Assembly (NCBI GenBank): GCA_902616615.1 | Contig: CACMTN010000007.1 | Location: 29,319 to 93,318, forward strand | Direction: 5' to 3' | Source: an uncultured SAR116 cluster alpha proteobacterium | Lineage (GTDB): Bacteria; Pseudomonadota; Alphaproteobacteria; Puniceispirillales; Marisalimonadaceae | DNA length: 64,000 nt | In this document: one piece after another, positions 43,853 through 54,360 of the stretch | Layout: the number at the start of each line of letters is the position of its first letter | Numbering within the stretch: the first letter of the stretch is position 1 | Program-made: the position numbers and the translations under genes | Notes under the pieces: generated by a model | What the model saw: only the letters and a program-made list of their open reading frames with translations | Told to the model about the DNA's origin: nothing | Database searches by the model: none

Positions 43853-46800
43853 TTAAACAACATCTATAAGAGATTGAAACATCTCTTTAGCTGTTTGCAA
43901 AATTCGTGCCGAAGCTTGGTAAGCTTGTTGAAATTCAAGTAAATGAGCTGCTTCCTCATCAAGATTTACTCCGGCAAACTCACTTTGACTTGCCTCTGCT
44001 GCATCTAGGGTGCTAGAAGCTGAGTCCAAAGATAATTTACTTGCTTGAACATTTGATCCAACTTTGGCAACAGTAGTATTAAAGATTTCTTGGAAATTGC
44101 CTTTATTACTACCTGATTTATCAGATCCTTGAAGATTTAGAATATTAATTATATTTCTGTTATCTCCAAAACCATCCTTATTACTAGAAAAATCAAAGCT
44201 ATTGTTAACTATAGTATCGTCAGAAAATTGAAATTTTGTGTTATTTACTTCAAAAACTCTATTAACATCAAGAATTCTAGAAGCTATTGAATGGCCACTC
44301 TTTTTATCAAAAATTTCAACTTTATTTTTATTTGTTGCATCAACTTTAATGGTTAATTCAGGATCGAATTGATTATTTAAATTTTCACTTTCAGAAAATT
44401 GATCATACTCTGCACTTATTTTTCTTGCACCACCACCCATAACAACTGTAATCAAGTCCTCTGGTGGTAGGTTAGTTAAACTTATTTTTTCAGCAACTGA
44501 GTTTTCAATTGATCCATCTGGTATGTCAACTTTTACTGGTTCTCCAGAAAATGAAGTTACTTTTATTCCATCACTATCAATTACAGCTCTAACATCTTGG
44601 GTTTTAAGACCATACACTTTGTTGGCATTAGGATTTGTATCTATCTTAAAATCAAGTTTATCAACTGTATAACTTAATGATAATCTACCCACTTTTTTTG
44701 TCCCAACTTTTACTGTTCCAGCAGAATTACTATCAGGTACTATTGATTTAATTTGAGTAAAAACCTTTTCTCCTGTTACAACTACATTTTGACCTTTAGC
44801 GGTTAAGACTTCAGTTTGTGAGTTACCAAATTGATCTAAGCCAGTTATTGTATATTTTCCTGTGTCAGCTCCTGCCGGTTTAATTGTAATAACTTGCGGT
44901 TCCATGACCACAGAAGTTGCTTGTACACCAACCGTAATATTACTTGCTGTATTGTTGGCTACGGATATAGATGAAACTTCACTAAAAGAAATTGTGCTAG
45001 TTTTAGTCGAATTATTTCCTCCTGAAATTGTTTCGGTCCTAAACACACCATCAGTATCAAGACCTGAAATTACAAAAGAATTATTTTCTTCATTTCCATT
45101 ACAAAGTATTGTTATTTTACCGTTTAAAGCTTTTGAGTTTTTTAAGGCACCATCAAAAGATATATTACCTGCTATGGCTGATTTACTAGTAAATAATCCA
45201 TCTACATCAGTTGTTGATAAAATACCATCAGTGATTATACCAACTCCTGCTGACATTCTATCGTTATATATAGAATCTTCAAGAGTTATGCCTGATGATT
45301 CATTCCATGACAAATTTAATAAAGAAGATGGTGACCCACTAAATGCAGATCCATCACTATTGAAAAATACAGGAACTTTATTACTATCAAATTTAATTGT
45401 ATAGTCTGTTGTAATGTCATTTTGTGTAACCTCTATACCAATTGCAGGACTAGAAGTTGTTGGTTGAACAACAAAATTACCAAGCATTGTTGTTATACCT
45501 TCTTTTAAACCAAAAGTTTCAGCATTAGCAGTATTCGCAGTATTAGCAACTAACTTAAATTGAGCACCTTCAATTGTTCCTTCTGCTGTAGCTATAAGTT
45601 CATATCCTGGTGCAGTTCCAATTTCAACGTTACCTATGGTATTCAAAGCTGGGGTAATTGAGGTAATTGTTTTAAATAAACCTAATGACACTACTGTTTT
45701 TCCTGAGTTAGGACCCAAAATAGTTTCAGTTTTACTTAATCCGTCTGTACCAGTACCAACTATTGTAAAAGAATTTTCACTTTCGTTACCTGCTGAAGTA
45801 ATTGATATCCTTGTACCTAAAGATGAACCAAAAGCTGGTTCAGTTCCAATATTAATTCCTGTTGCCGCGCCATCAGAAGAAATATTTGTAATTTCTGTAA
45901 ATAACTTAGTACCCTTAACAGTATTATTATTTACACCAGTAATGGTTTCTGTTTGGTCATTACCATCTAAATCTTTGCCTGTTATTGTAAAAATAACAGA
46001 TGAATTATTAGAAGAACTTGAAATGTTAACCGTGGATTTCAAATTAGTGGCTGATCCAGAGCTTGTTTGAGCTCCATCAAGTGTAAAAGCACCTGGGGCT
46101 CCAAGTGTTTCATTATCAACAAGACCATCACTATCTGATGCTACTGAATTTAAACCATTTATAATTAATTCTGTTGATGCAGAAACAGTTTGGGCAGTAG
46201 CAATTATGTTTGGTATATTTTCTGATGTACCATTAAATCGTGCTTTAATTCTATTTGTTTCAGGCCCCTCAACAAGCAGTTCTCCAGAAGCCATTTTAAG
46301 AGTATAAACTTGTCCTTCAAAGCTTAAATCAACTGATTGTCCATCTGTAGGTAATGCGTTTAGGACTTTACTTTTAATTTGAACAGTTGGAGTTTCAGAT
46401 CTTAATGACGTAAGTAGCGCCGTTGATATTTCTTTTTGGGTATTTATATTTAGTGCATTTGCATCAATTGTTGTGTTCCAATTTCCATCAGCTGCTTTAG
46501 TGCCGATCTTAATTTGACCATTATTTGTGCCAGACGGAGTTATTGATGTTACAGATTTGAAAATATTGTTGGAAGTTACTACTCCCCCATTTGATCCTTT
46601 TATGTCTTCAATAATAGATTCATTATCTAAACCTAAACCAACTATTCTAAAAGTTGTTCCAGTTGTGTCTTCCCTACTTTTAATTTGTATTTTAGCACCT
46701 AAGTATTCAGATGTTGATAAAACACCGTTCAATCCAGTAGCTAAATTCTCAATTGCAGTACCAGAAGTAAAAGACGTTAATTGAACTAAGCTATCATCAT

Positions 46801-49800
46801 CATTTATATCATTATGTCCAGCTGTTCCAATTTTAATATTTCCATTTCCATTACCTGAAGCCTCAATTGATGTTATGGTGGTGAATTTTGTTGAACCTAC
46901 TACTGTATCGGCTATCGTTCCAATTTTAATAGTCCCACTAGCAGCGGCTGAAGTTGTAATTGATGTTATTTTACTAAATTTTGCTGAACCTTTAGCTGTA
47001 TTAGAAGCTGAAGCACCTGTAATTTGTTCTGTAATAGTGGTGCCACTTGAGTTAATTCCAGTAACTGTAAATGTATTCCTGCTTTCATCCGCAGAACAGA
47101 AAATGGTTACAACTGCATTTAAATTTTCTTTCGGTGGAATTAAAATTCCATTCAGTGCGATTGTCCCTGCAGCACCAGGATTAGCTAAAGTAAATAAACT
47201 ATCATCGTCAATTTTTGTCGCACCTTTAATTTGTTCTGTAATAGTGGTACCACTTGAGTCAGTTCCCGTAACTGTAAATGTGTTTGCGCTTTCATCCGCA
47301 GAACAGGAAATGGTTACAACTGCATTTAAATCGTTGGCGTCTTTCAAAGAACCATTTAAGGTAATTGTCCCAGCAGTAAAAGTATCATTTAAAAATAAGC
47401 TATCATCGTCATTTACAAATAATTTATAATCTTTTTGATTAATATCAATTCCATATTTTGATAACCCAACAACAGCCTTTTTCCCATCAGGAGATCCAAG
47501 GCTATTATCTAAATCATCAAATATTTCAGGTTTTATAGTTACAACTTCTCCAGTTTTGCTTCTATTAACGTTCACATAGCCATTTGTTAGGGAATCTGTT
47601 ACCGCTACATTTGAAACACCTGAATTTATTTGGGTTGTAAAAGTTTCACTTGATACAAATTTCAGTTCACCTTTAATGTTGGCTGAAACCTTTTTTGTAT
47701 CACTTATATCTATTAATAATCTTGAGTTTCTTTGTGAGTCATTTTCACTTAAGTTTTCATAATTTTTTCCAAATACTTCTAGAGTAAAATCTGAAGGAGC
47801 TGTGATGTTTTTTAAGTTAATGTCGTATCCATCTTTAGATTCAATAATTATTTTCTTCAAGTCACCAGTAACAGTTGCTGATAAACCAGTTTGAGACGAA
47901 TACTCATTTATTCTTTTTGCAAGTGCTGAAATATCACTCGAAACTATACTTGCATTTATTGAGACTGCTTCAGGGTTTTTGCCTTTTAAATCAAATTTAA
48001 TGGAGCCACTAACACCATCATTAAAAGGTCCAAGTAATACTTTAGTACTTGCAGACACATGTACTCCTGTTCCAGCTAATTCAGTATTTAATTTATTAGC
48101 TAGATAGTAAGCACTAGAACCCACCGGTACATTTGTAGTTTTTTCTATGTTATCATTATTAGCAACTTTAAGAGAATAACCAATAGCTTCTGTTCCAATA
48201 GTTACCTTGCCAGCTGAATTACCATTTATACTTATATTTCTTACTCTACTAAATACTTTACTGCCAACAACTGTAGCTGCATTACCACCAGGTATTGTTT
48301 CAGTTTGGTACAATCCATCTAGGTCATAACCTGTAACAGTAAATGTTCTTAATGACTCATCTTTCTCGCATACTATTGAGATAATAGAATTAAGTTCTTT
48401 TGAATGTATTTTTGTTCCATCTAGTGTTAACGTACCTGATGTTACAGTCTTAGGTGTAAACAAACCATCCATGTCTGTTTCTTGCTCATTGTAACTAAGG
48501 TTTGAGCCAAAACTGCTTGTAAAATCACCCTTTGCTGTTTTCCTATTTGAGTCAATGCCTCTATAATTATTATTTAAATAATCATTCCTATATTCAGCGC
48601 TCTCTAAAAAACCATTTTCAGTTTTTATTAATGAAGCTATTTGGGATGCATTAAGTGAAGTTCCAGACACATGTCTTCCATCCCTGGTAAAAATCTGTAA
48701 ATTACTTGCTGAAGCTTCTCCCGGTGTTAAATTTAAAATTGAAGGGCTAAAGGAATTACCTCTAGACAAAATAGATGAACTAGAAATATCGAAAGAAGAA
48801 GAACCAATCGTGAGAAAACCATTGGAACCTGATGCAACCAAACCTAGTTTTTTAAAATTATGTTGACTTTTTCCATCTAACATCAAACCAGAGTTGAGTA
48901 GATTAGCTAATTCTTCTACAGTTTTAATACCATCTCCAGGGTCTGTGGCTGCTGAGCTTATTGTGATTTCTTCGTTGTTACTTCCATCAGTAAGTTTAAT
49001 ATTGAATGATGAAAATCCTTTAATTTCTGCATCAGAAATAGTAAATGTAGCAGATGATTGGTTTCCTAGAGAATTTAAATTAATTGATTTAGTAGTTGAT
49101 GGAATTGTTATTATAGGACCGTCTTTTAAAAAAGATGTAGCAACCAATGGATTTGTACTAGATGTGAAAATTTCATCTAAACTCGAAGGATGATCTATTG
49201 CAGTTTCAGTTGATGAACCTATAATATTTAATTCAACTCCACCAACGTTAGAAGCACTTTTTGAAACTAAACTCTTGGATGCTGCTGCAAAATCTTCAGG
49301 ATTTTGAAGATGAAATTTCATTGCACCTGCTTTTGTAAGAGAAGGTGATATTTGAAAACCGTCACCATCTTGAGGCTGACCAATTATTTCAATTTGATAA
49401 CCATTAAAATTAATCTTATTTCCTGTTGCTATAGACAAACCTTTTGAGTCTCTTATTTCCCAATTGTTATTTATTTTTGAATAATTTACTAAAATTTTCT
49501 CCTGATTAATCTTACTTGGATCACCCTCAATTATGTTTAATTTCAATTTTGATTTATTACTAAAATTAGCTTGAGGAAGCATCGAATTTACTGAAAACAT
49601 TGCCTTTCCAGATTTACCATTGAGATCAATTCCAGAGGTTTGAATTTCATTTACTTCATTTGCAAATTGTTCTGCAAGTTTACTTATTTCACTACTAACT
49701 GAGTCAACTAAATTGTAAAAATTTGAAATTCCAGATATGATGCCTGATGAATAAATTCCAGCAGTTTTCTTGCCACCACCTTCATTAATAATTAATGAAA

Positions 49801-50569
49801 TATTTTTATCATCAGAAGCAGATGTTATAATTGAACCTTTACTTCTATTAACTAAGAAAGCACCATTACCTGAATCACCTAATCTTACAACAGCTTCTCC
49901 AGTGTCAGCATAATCTACAGTGAAATTTAAAAGTTTTGATAAGTCTATTAACAACTTATCTCTTGCATCTAAAACATCATTTGAAGCATCACTGGTACCA
50001 CTGGTTGCAATTAGTTTATTTACTTCGACTAATTGATTTATATATAAATTTGCCTCTGTTAATTTTATATCAATTTGCCTTATTGAGTTTGATTTAAAAT
50101 TTTTTAGTTGATCATCATAACTGTTAAATTCAGAAGCTAATGCTCTACCGGCCTCCAAAGAAACTGCCCTTGCTGAAATGCTATCTGGATTACTTGCTAC
50201 ATCTTGAAGGGTATCAAAAAATCTTCCTATAAAAACACCTAAATCACTTCCTGAAGGTAATAACATATTTTCTAAATCACTTAACTTAGAAACAAAATCA
50301 TTTAACATTTCAAAATCAGATTGAGATGCTCTAGTTTTATCTGCAAGATAAGCGTCAAAAGACCGTCTTACGTTTGTTACTCTTACACCTAAACCAGATT
50401 GGTCAGACACATTTGTTGGCCCACCTGTTACACCAGCAACTTCACTAACATCAGCTCTTCTTTTATTATAGCCATCAGTATTTATGTTAGCAATATTTTG
50501 TCCTGTTACAGACAAAGCTTGTCTATATGCTTGAACACCAGTTTTTCCAATTTCAAATAAAGAGGCCAT
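43853..50569 (-). CDS. flgK: Giant hook-filament junction protein FlgK (HAP1), 2238 aa
   Basis: First junction protein. Ends are canonical: SLFEIGKTGVQAYRQALSVT and GQNIANINTDGYNKRRADV at the N-terminus, VNLDEEAAHLLEFQQAYQAS ARILQTA at the C-terminus (flagellar rod/hook helices). FlgK usually has 450-700 residues; here about 1250 residues of repeats (706-1957) and further unique regions are inserted between. The region 845-925 resembles flagellin B (GKN ... GYDI). The frame is intact through 6.7 kb, so it is under selection. It sits between flgJ, whose stop touches its start, and flgL. Confidence 0.93.
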   Translation of the reverse strand: MASLFEIGKTGVQAYRQALSVTGQNIANINTDGYNKRRADVSEVAGVTGGPTNVSDQSGLGVRVTNVRRSFDAYLADKTRASQSDFEMLNDFVSKLSDLENMLLPSGSDLGVFIGRFFDTLQDVASNPDSISARAVSLEAGRALASEFNSYDDQLKNFKSNSIRQIDIKLTEANLYINQLVEVNKLIATSGTSDASNDVLDARDKLLIDLSKLLNFTVDYADTGEAVVRLGDSGNGAFLVNRSKGSIITSASDDKNISLIINEGGGKKTAGIYSSGIISGISNFYNLVDSVSSEISKLAEQFANEVNEIQTSGIDLNGKSGKAMFSVNSMLPQANFSNKSKLKLNIIEGDPSKINQEKILVNYSKINNNWEIRDSKGLSIATGNKINFNGYQIEIIGQPQDGDGFQISPSLTKAGAMKFHLQNPEDFAAASKSLVSKSASNVGGVELNIIGSSTETAIDHPSSLDEIFTSSTNPLVATSFLKDGPIITIPSTTKSINLNSLGNQSSATFTISDAEIKGFSSFNIKLTDGSNNEEITISSAATDPGDGIKTVEELANLLNSGLMLDGKSQHNFKKLGLVASGSNGFLTIGSSSFDISSSSILSRGNSFSPSILNLTPGEASASNLQIFTRDGRHVSGTSLNASQIASLIKTENGFLESAEYRNDYLNNNYRGIDSNRKTAKGDFTSSFGSNLSYNEQETDMDGLFTPKTVTSGTLTLDGTKIHSKELNSIISIVCEKDESLRTFTVTGYDLDGLYQTETIPGGNAATVVGSKVFSRVRNISINGNSAGKVTIGTEAIGYSLKVANNDNIEKTTNVPVGSSAYYLANKLNTELAGTGVHVSASTKVLLGPFNDGVSGSIKFDLKGKNPEAVSINASIVSSDISALAKRINEYSSQTGLSATVTGDLKKIIIESKDGYDINLKNITAPSDFTLEVFGKNYENLSENDSQRNSRLLIDISDTKKVSANIKGELKFVSSETFTTQINSGVSNVAVTDSLTNGYVNVNRSKTGEVVTIKPEIFDDLDNSLGSPDGKKAVVGLSKYGIDINQKDYKLFVNDDDSLFLNDTFTAGTITLNGSLKDANDLNAVVTISCSADESANTFTVTGTDSSGTTITEQIKGATKIDDDSLFTLANPGAAGTIALNGILIPPKENLNAVVTIFCSADESRNTFTVTGINSSGTTITEQITGASASNTAKGSAKFSKITSITTSAAASGTIKIGTIADTVVGSTKFTTITSIEASGNGNGNIKIGTAGHNDINDDDSLVQLTSFTSGTAIENLATGLNGVLSTSEYLGAKIQIKSREDTTGTTFRIVGLGLDNESIIEDIKGSNGGVVTSNNIFKSVTSITPSGTNNGQIKIGTKAADGNWNTTIDANALNINTQKEISTALLTSLRSETPTVQIKSKVLNALPTDGQSVDLSFEGQVYTLKMASGELLVEGPETNRIKARFNGTSENIPNIIATAQTVSASTELIINGLNSVASDSDGLVDNETLGAPGAFTLDGAQTSSGSATNLKSTVNISSSSNNSSVIFTITGKDLDGNDQTETITGVNNNTVKGTKLFTEITNISSDGAATGINIGTEPAFGSSLGTRISITSAGNESENSFTIVGTGTDGLSKTETILGPNSGKTVVSLGLFKTITSITPALNTIGNVEIGTAPGYELIATAEGTIEGAQFKLVANTANTANAETFGLKEGITTMLGNFVVQPTTSSPAIGIEVTQNDITTDYTIKFDSNKVPVFFNSDGSAFSGSPSSLLNLSWNESSGITLEDSIYNDRMSAGVGIITDGILSTTDVDGLFTSKSAIAGNISFDGALKNSKALNGKITILCNGNEENNSFVISGLDTDGVFRTETISGGNNSTKTSTISFSEVSSISVANNTASNITVGVQATSVVMEPQVITIKPAGADTGKYTITGLDQFGNSQTEVLTAKGQNVVVTGEKVFTQIKSIVPDSNSAGTVKVGTKKVGRLSLSYTVDKLDFKIDTNPNANKVYGLKTQDVRAVIDSDGIKVTSFSGEPVKVDIPDGSIENSVAEKISLTNLPPEDLITVVMGGGARKISAEYDQFSESENLNNQFDPELTIKVDATNKNKVEIFDKKSGHSIASRILDVNRVFEVNNTKFQFSDDTIVNNSFDFSSNKDGFGDNRNIINILNLQGSDKSGSNKGNFQEIFNTTVAKVGSNVQASKLSLDSASSTLDAAEASQSEFAGVNLDEEAAHLLEFQQAYQASARILQTAKEMFQSLIDVV
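44699..48454 (-). repeat. Array of about eight TGTD modules (plus two partial) in FlgK
   Basis: Core pattern: T(F/Y)T(V/I)TGxDxxGxxxTExI-G, then KxFxxIxSI, then GxxxIGT. Copies at about residues 706-793, 1066-1120 (half), 1133-1218, 1222-1250 (half), 1285-1358, 1492-1577, 1586-1653, 1798-1882, 1891-1957. Several start with a lead-in G(T/N)(I/F)(T/A)LDG and a Cys in ITILC or VTISC. Confidence 0.88.
47013..47330 (-). repeat. Near-identical 111-base direct repeats within flgK
   Basis: Bases 47013-47123 and 47220-47330 agree in most positions and lie 207 bases (69 codons) apart, so a module was duplicated recently in frame. The other copies have diverged at DNA level. Confidence 0.8.
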
Positions 50570-50902
50570 TTATTTATCCTTCTTCGGATGAATATTTGAT
50601 TGAAATTGTTTTATTAATGCGTCAGCAATACCAAAGTTATTCTTTTTAGATAAAATTTCTGAGTATTCTAAATCAAGCATGTTGTTAAAAGTATCTTGTG
50701 CCTCAGAACTAAAAATTCCTTCGGCCAACTTACTTTTCCTTGCTTGTTTAAGCATTTGGAAAACAAAAATTGACTCAAATTGATCTGCTACAACTTCTAG
50801 ATCATTATTTTTTTGTTTTTCTAATGCATTAATATTTTTATCATTTACAGATTTTGTGGCTAAATGATTTATATGATTAACTTTAGATAATGAATTATCC
50901 AT
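50570..50902 (-). CDS. flgJ: Rod-binding protein FlgJ (short form)
   Basis: 110 residues: only the N-terminal rod-capping domain (QFESIFVFQMLKQARKSKLA, EYSEILSKKNNFGIADALI). The muramidase domain of enterobacterial FlgJ is absent, as is usual in Alphaproteobacteria, so a separate wall-cutting enzyme must exist. The stop directly precedes the flgK start. Confidence 0.9.
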   Translation of the reverse strand: MDNSLSKVNHINHLATKSVNDKNINALEKQKNNDLEVVADQFESIFVFQMLKQARKSKLAEGIFSSEAQDTFNNMLDLEYSEILSKKNNFGIADALIKQFQSNIHPKKDK

Positions 50903-50913
50903 TAACCCATCCC

Positions 50914-52038
50914 TTAAATTATAATCATTTGTGCTCTTAAGGCACCCGCTGCTCTTAGAGCTTCTAAAATTGCAACTAAGTCAGCGCTTGTTGTTCCAAT
51001 TGCATTTATTGCGTCAACTACGTCGGCTAAGGAAGTGCCAGCGTCAAAGACAAATGCTGATGCTCTTTCTGCACCTGCTTTTATTTCAGTATCATTTTGT
51101 GTATTAGCATCTGTTGTTTGTGTAATGTTTCCAGCATCATCGAATAATGTTTGCCCAGGTGTAGTGTTCGTATCTTCATTTACCTTTACTGTTAAACTAC
51201 CGTGACTAACAGCAGCAGGGGTTACTCTAACATCACCACCAATTACAATTGTTCCAGTTCTAGCGTTAACTACAACTTTTGCAATTGGCGAAGCAGGATC
51301 TACCTCAAGATTTTCAAGTAAACTCATAAAACTTACTTTTTGTGATGGATCTTTTGGAGCTCTAACTGAAATTGAGGTGTGGTCAAGTGCTTTAGCAACA
51401 TTAGGACCAAAGACTTTATTAATTTCTTCAGTTACTCTATTTGCAGTTGTAAAATCTCCTTGATGAAGATTCATTACAAAGTTTTCAGAATTGATAAAAG
51501 GTGCATCAACCATTCTCTCAACGGTTGCACCATTTGCAATTGTTCCAACAGTAGGAATATTTACTGACATAGATGAACCGTCAGCACCTTCAACACCAAA
51601 GCCCCCAACTGCAAGATTACCCTGAGCAATTGCATAAGTTTTACCGTCTGCACCTTTAAGAGGTGTCATTAAAAGTGTGCCTCCTCTCAAGCTTTTTGCT
51701 TTTCCCATAGATGATACTGTTACACCAATTTTTTGACCCACTTTAGTAAATGGATCTAAATCAGCAGTAATCATAACTGCAGCAGAATTTTTTCCACTTA
51801 AACTGCTTGCATCAACATTCATTCCAAATTGTGATATAGTTGATTGCATACTTTGAAGAGTGACTGAAAGAGATGAATCACCAGTGCCATCTAGTCCTAC
51901 AACAATTCCATAACCCATTAACTGGTTTGATCTTATACCAGCAAAGCTTACCATATCTTTTAATCTGTCAGCCAAGACAGTCTCGTTAACAGTAGAGAAA
52001 AGAAAAATAAAGAAAAAATAAAGTTTAAAATTATTCAT
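50914..52038 (-). CDS. flgI: Flagellar P-ring protein FlgI
   Basis: 374 residues; normal length. Signal peptide (about 1-23, [18 protein letters not shown]) then the mature start [20 protein letters not shown] and [13 protein letters not shown], typical of FlgI. It polymerises in the periplasm around the rod in the peptidoglycan layer. Follows flgH by 11 bases. Confidence 0.97.
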   Translation of the reverse strand: MNNFKLYFFFIFLFSTVNETVLADRLKDMVSFAGIRSNQLMGYGIVVGLDGTGDSSLSVTLQSMQSTISQFGMNVDASSLSGKNSAAVMITADLDPFTKVGQKIGVTVSSMGKAKSLRGGTLLMTPLKGADGKTYAIAQGNLAVGGFGVEGADGSSMSVNIPTVGTIANGATVERMVDAPFINSENFVMNLHQGDFTTANRVTEEINKVFGPNVAKALDHTSISVRAPKDPSQKVSFMSLLENLEVDPASPIAKVVVNARTGTIVIGGDVRVTPAAVSHGSLTVKVNEDTNTTPGQTLFDDAGNITQTTDANTQNDTEIKAGAERASAFVFDAGTSLADVVDAINAIGTTSADLVAILEALRAAGALRAQMIII

Positions 52039-52049
52039 AACTTAAATCC

Positions 52050-52712
52050 TTAAAATGGAGAAATAGCTCTAAAAATCTTGCTTCCCCAACTTGGTTTAGT
52101 CGCACTATCAAGTATGCCAGCACCTACATACTCTATTTGTGCTTCAGCAATTTTAGATGAAGAAACGGTATTCGTTGTAGATATATCTTCAGGTCTTATA
52201 ATGCCACTAAGTCTGATATATTCTGTTCCTTCTGTAATTCTTAATTTTTTTTGTCCTTTTATTTCAAAATTTCCATTCGGGAAAACTCTTACTATTGTTG
52301 CTGAAACTGTTCCACTCAAACTATTTGACTGGTTAGTTGCCATAGAACCTGAAAATGAATTGGTTTTAGAAACTGCTCCACCTAAACTACCTGCTAAGTT
52401 CATAACACCCGTACCACCAATTTTGGCTCCAATGTTATCTGCTTTAGCAGATGAATTTGTAACTGCTTTATTCGAGGAAAAAGTTTCAGTTAAAGTTACA
52501 GACAAAATATCTCCAACTTTCTTTGCCCTTCTATCAGAAGAAAATAATCCTGAAGAGCTGGTACTATATATCGAACCATTCGATGGTTCCGCTCTCTTAA
52601 ATTCATCAAATGATGGTGTTAACGGTTTAAACTGTTGATTATTAGCTTCTTCAACATAAGTTGAGCAACCATTTAAAATTATAAAACTTAAAATAAACAA
52701 TATTTTTTTCAT
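52050..52712 (-). CDS. flgH: Flagellar L-ring lipoprotein FlgH
   Basis: 220 residues. Lipoprotein signal with lipobox LNGC at about 13-16, so Cys16 is lipidated; outer-membrane ring. Conserved parts: DRRAKKVGDILSVTLTE, FPNGNFEIKGQKKLRI, IRLSGIIRPEDIS and AQIEYVGAGIL. Normal length and place after flgG. Confidence 0.97.
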   Translation of the reverse strand: MKKILFILSFIILNGCSTYVEEANNQQFKPLTPSFDEFKRAEPSNGSIYSTSSSGLFSSDRRAKKVGDILSVTLTETFSSNKAVTNSSAKADNIGAKIGGTGVMNLAGSLGGAVSKTNSFSGSMATNQSNSLSGTVSATIVRVFPNGNFEIKGQKKLRITEGTEYIRLSGIIRPEDISTTNTVSSSKIAEAQIEYVGAGILDSATKPSWGSKIFRAISPF

Positions 52713-52727
52713 TTTAATCTCTACAAA

Positions 52728-53513
52728 TTAAAGATTTTGACTAATGAATCTTAGCATGTCATCAACACCAGAAATTGCTTTTGAATTAACCTCATATGCT
52801 CTTTGAGTTTCAATCATATCAACTAATTCTTGAACAACATTGACATTTGAACTTTCAAGCGCACCTTGTACTAAACTTCCAAAACCATTTTCAAAAGGGT
52901 TAGCAATTACTGGTGGACCACTCGCAGGTGTTTCAACAAGCATTGATTGCCCTATTGGTTGTAATCCTCTGGAGTTAGCAAAGTCCGCTAATTGAAATTG
53001 TCCAACTTCTTCTGCTTCTACTTCTCCGGGATTTTGAACTGATACTATTCCATCAGCTGAAACATTGATGTTTGTTACTCCCTCAGGAATAGCAATCTCA
53101 GGCTGAATAACATAACCTGAAGCAGTAGTTAACAGACCTTCTGCATTTCTTCCAAAAGCGCCATTTCTAGTAAATCCTATACGCCCATCTGGCATTAAAA
53201 CTTGAAAAAACCCAGACCCATCTATTGAAATATCTAATGCGTTGTCCGTAGAAACAATATTGCCTTGTGTGAATAATTTATCCGCATTAATTATACGTAC
53301 ACCGGTTCCTACTGAAAAAGCAGAATTTGTTCTTGTTTCACCAGATGTCTGCGCACCTGATGCTTTTATTACTTGATATAATAATGTTTCAAAATTTGCT
53401 CTATCTCTTTTAAAACCTGTAGTATTTACGTTTGCAAGGTTGTTTGCAATAACTTGCATTCTGCTATTTTGAGCATTTAAACCTGTTTTGGCAACGTGCA
53501 TTGCATTAGACAT
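52728..53513 (-). CDS. flgG: Distal rod protein FlgG
   Basis: 261 residues, normal length. N-terminal MHVAKTGLNAQNSRMQVIA, NNLANVNTTGFKRDRANFET and C-terminal SSNVNVVQELVDMIETQRAY are family signatures. Distal rod component. It lies 65 bases after flgF; no promoter signature of the sigma-54 type is visible in that gap. Confidence 0.97.
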   Translation of the reverse strand: MSNAMHVAKTGLNAQNSRMQVIANNLANVNTTGFKRDRANFETLLYQVIKASGAQTSGETRTNSAFSVGTGVRIINADKLFTQGNIVSTDNALDISIDGSGFFQVLMPDGRIGFTRNGAFGRNAEGLLTTASGYVIQPEIAIPEGVTNINVSADGIVSVQNPGEVEAEEVGQFQLADFANSRGLQPIGQSMLVETPASGPPVIANPFENGFGSLVQGALESSNVNVVQELVDMIETQRAYEVNSKAISGVDDMLRFISQNL

Positions 53514-53578
53514 ATTCTACTCCTTCTTTTGAATATAGAATAATAATGCAATTGATATGCCAATATTTTAACGAATTT

Positions 53579-54331
53579 TTAGCTAGGCATTCTCATTAAA
53601 GAAGCACTGGCTTCGTCTATTTCTTGGGCAGTACTAATAAACTTTACATTTATTTCATAGGCTCTTGATTGATCTATACCAGTTACTAATTCATCTACTG
53701 ACTTCACATTAGACCCCTCTAAAAATCCACTTAAAAGTAATGTTCTATTATCTGGAGCTGGAATTGTCCCATCTACAGGTCTAACAAAACCATCAATTGT
53801 TTTTGCTAGAGGAACTTCTGATCCAAAAGTTGTAGCAAGTTGTCCTACCCTGACAGTTTGACCAAGTGGACCATTTAATGGTTCAATTTCAATAATTCCA
53901 TCACCAGATATTGAAATTTTTCTGTGTGGTGGAATAGTTATAGGTTCTAAATCAACACTTAAAGGCTGAGTTCCTGTTCCATCTCTTAATGTTCCATCAG
54001 CAGAAACGGTAAAATCACCACGTCTTGACAGTGCTGTTTTACCGTTTTCTGGTTTAACTATGAAATAACCATATCCGTCTACAGCAAGGTCTAATGGGGC
54101 TCCTGTTTGTTGCATTGGACCAGGAGTAGAATCAAACCCTCCTGGTTCCTGCAATGCCAAAACTCTTGGATCTATACCCTTATCTCTATCTAAATACACA
54201 GAAGCAAAGTTAATTTGTATATCTTTTTGGAAACCAGTAACACTTATGTTGGCCAAGTTTTGGGCTGTTACAGATTGGTTGTCTCTTAAGATATTCATAC
54301 TATTAAGAGCTGTATAAATACTTCTATCCAT
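53579..54331 (-). CDS. flgF: Proximal rod protein FlgF
   Basis: 250 residues. MDRSIYTALNSMNILRDNQS, AQNLANISVTGFQKDIQ and the C-terminal SNVKSVDELVTGIDQSRAYE identify FlgF, a proximal rod subunit. Length is normal; no module insertion. It follows flgE by 29 bases. Confidence 0.95.
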   Translation of the reverse strand: MDRSIYTALNSMNILRDNQSVTAQNLANISVTGFQKDIQINFASVYLDRDKGIDPRVLALQEPGGFDSTPGPMQQTGAPLDLAVDGYGYFIVKPENGKTALSRRGDFTVSADGTLRDGTGTQPLSVDLEPITIPPHRKISISGDGIIEIEPLNGPLGQTVRVGQLATTFGSEVPLAKTIDGFVRPVDGTIPAPDNRTLLLSGFLEGSNVKSVDELVTGIDQSRAYEINVKFISTAQEIDEASASLMRMPS

Positions 54332-54360
54332 ATTATCTATCCCTTAAATTAGTTTCTCAT

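Noticed and set aside
44862..47429. Several open frames on the + strand inside flgK (similar ones inside flgE, fliD and flagellin genes)
   Set aside because: They are antisense shadows with Val/Pro/Leu-rich composition caused by codon bias of repeated Thr/Gly/Ser/Asn codons; no ribosome sites and no known motifs.
44699..48454. CRISPR-like or satellite repeat array
   Set aside because: Repeat units are coding, in frame, unequal in length and diverged; spacers of constant size are absent.
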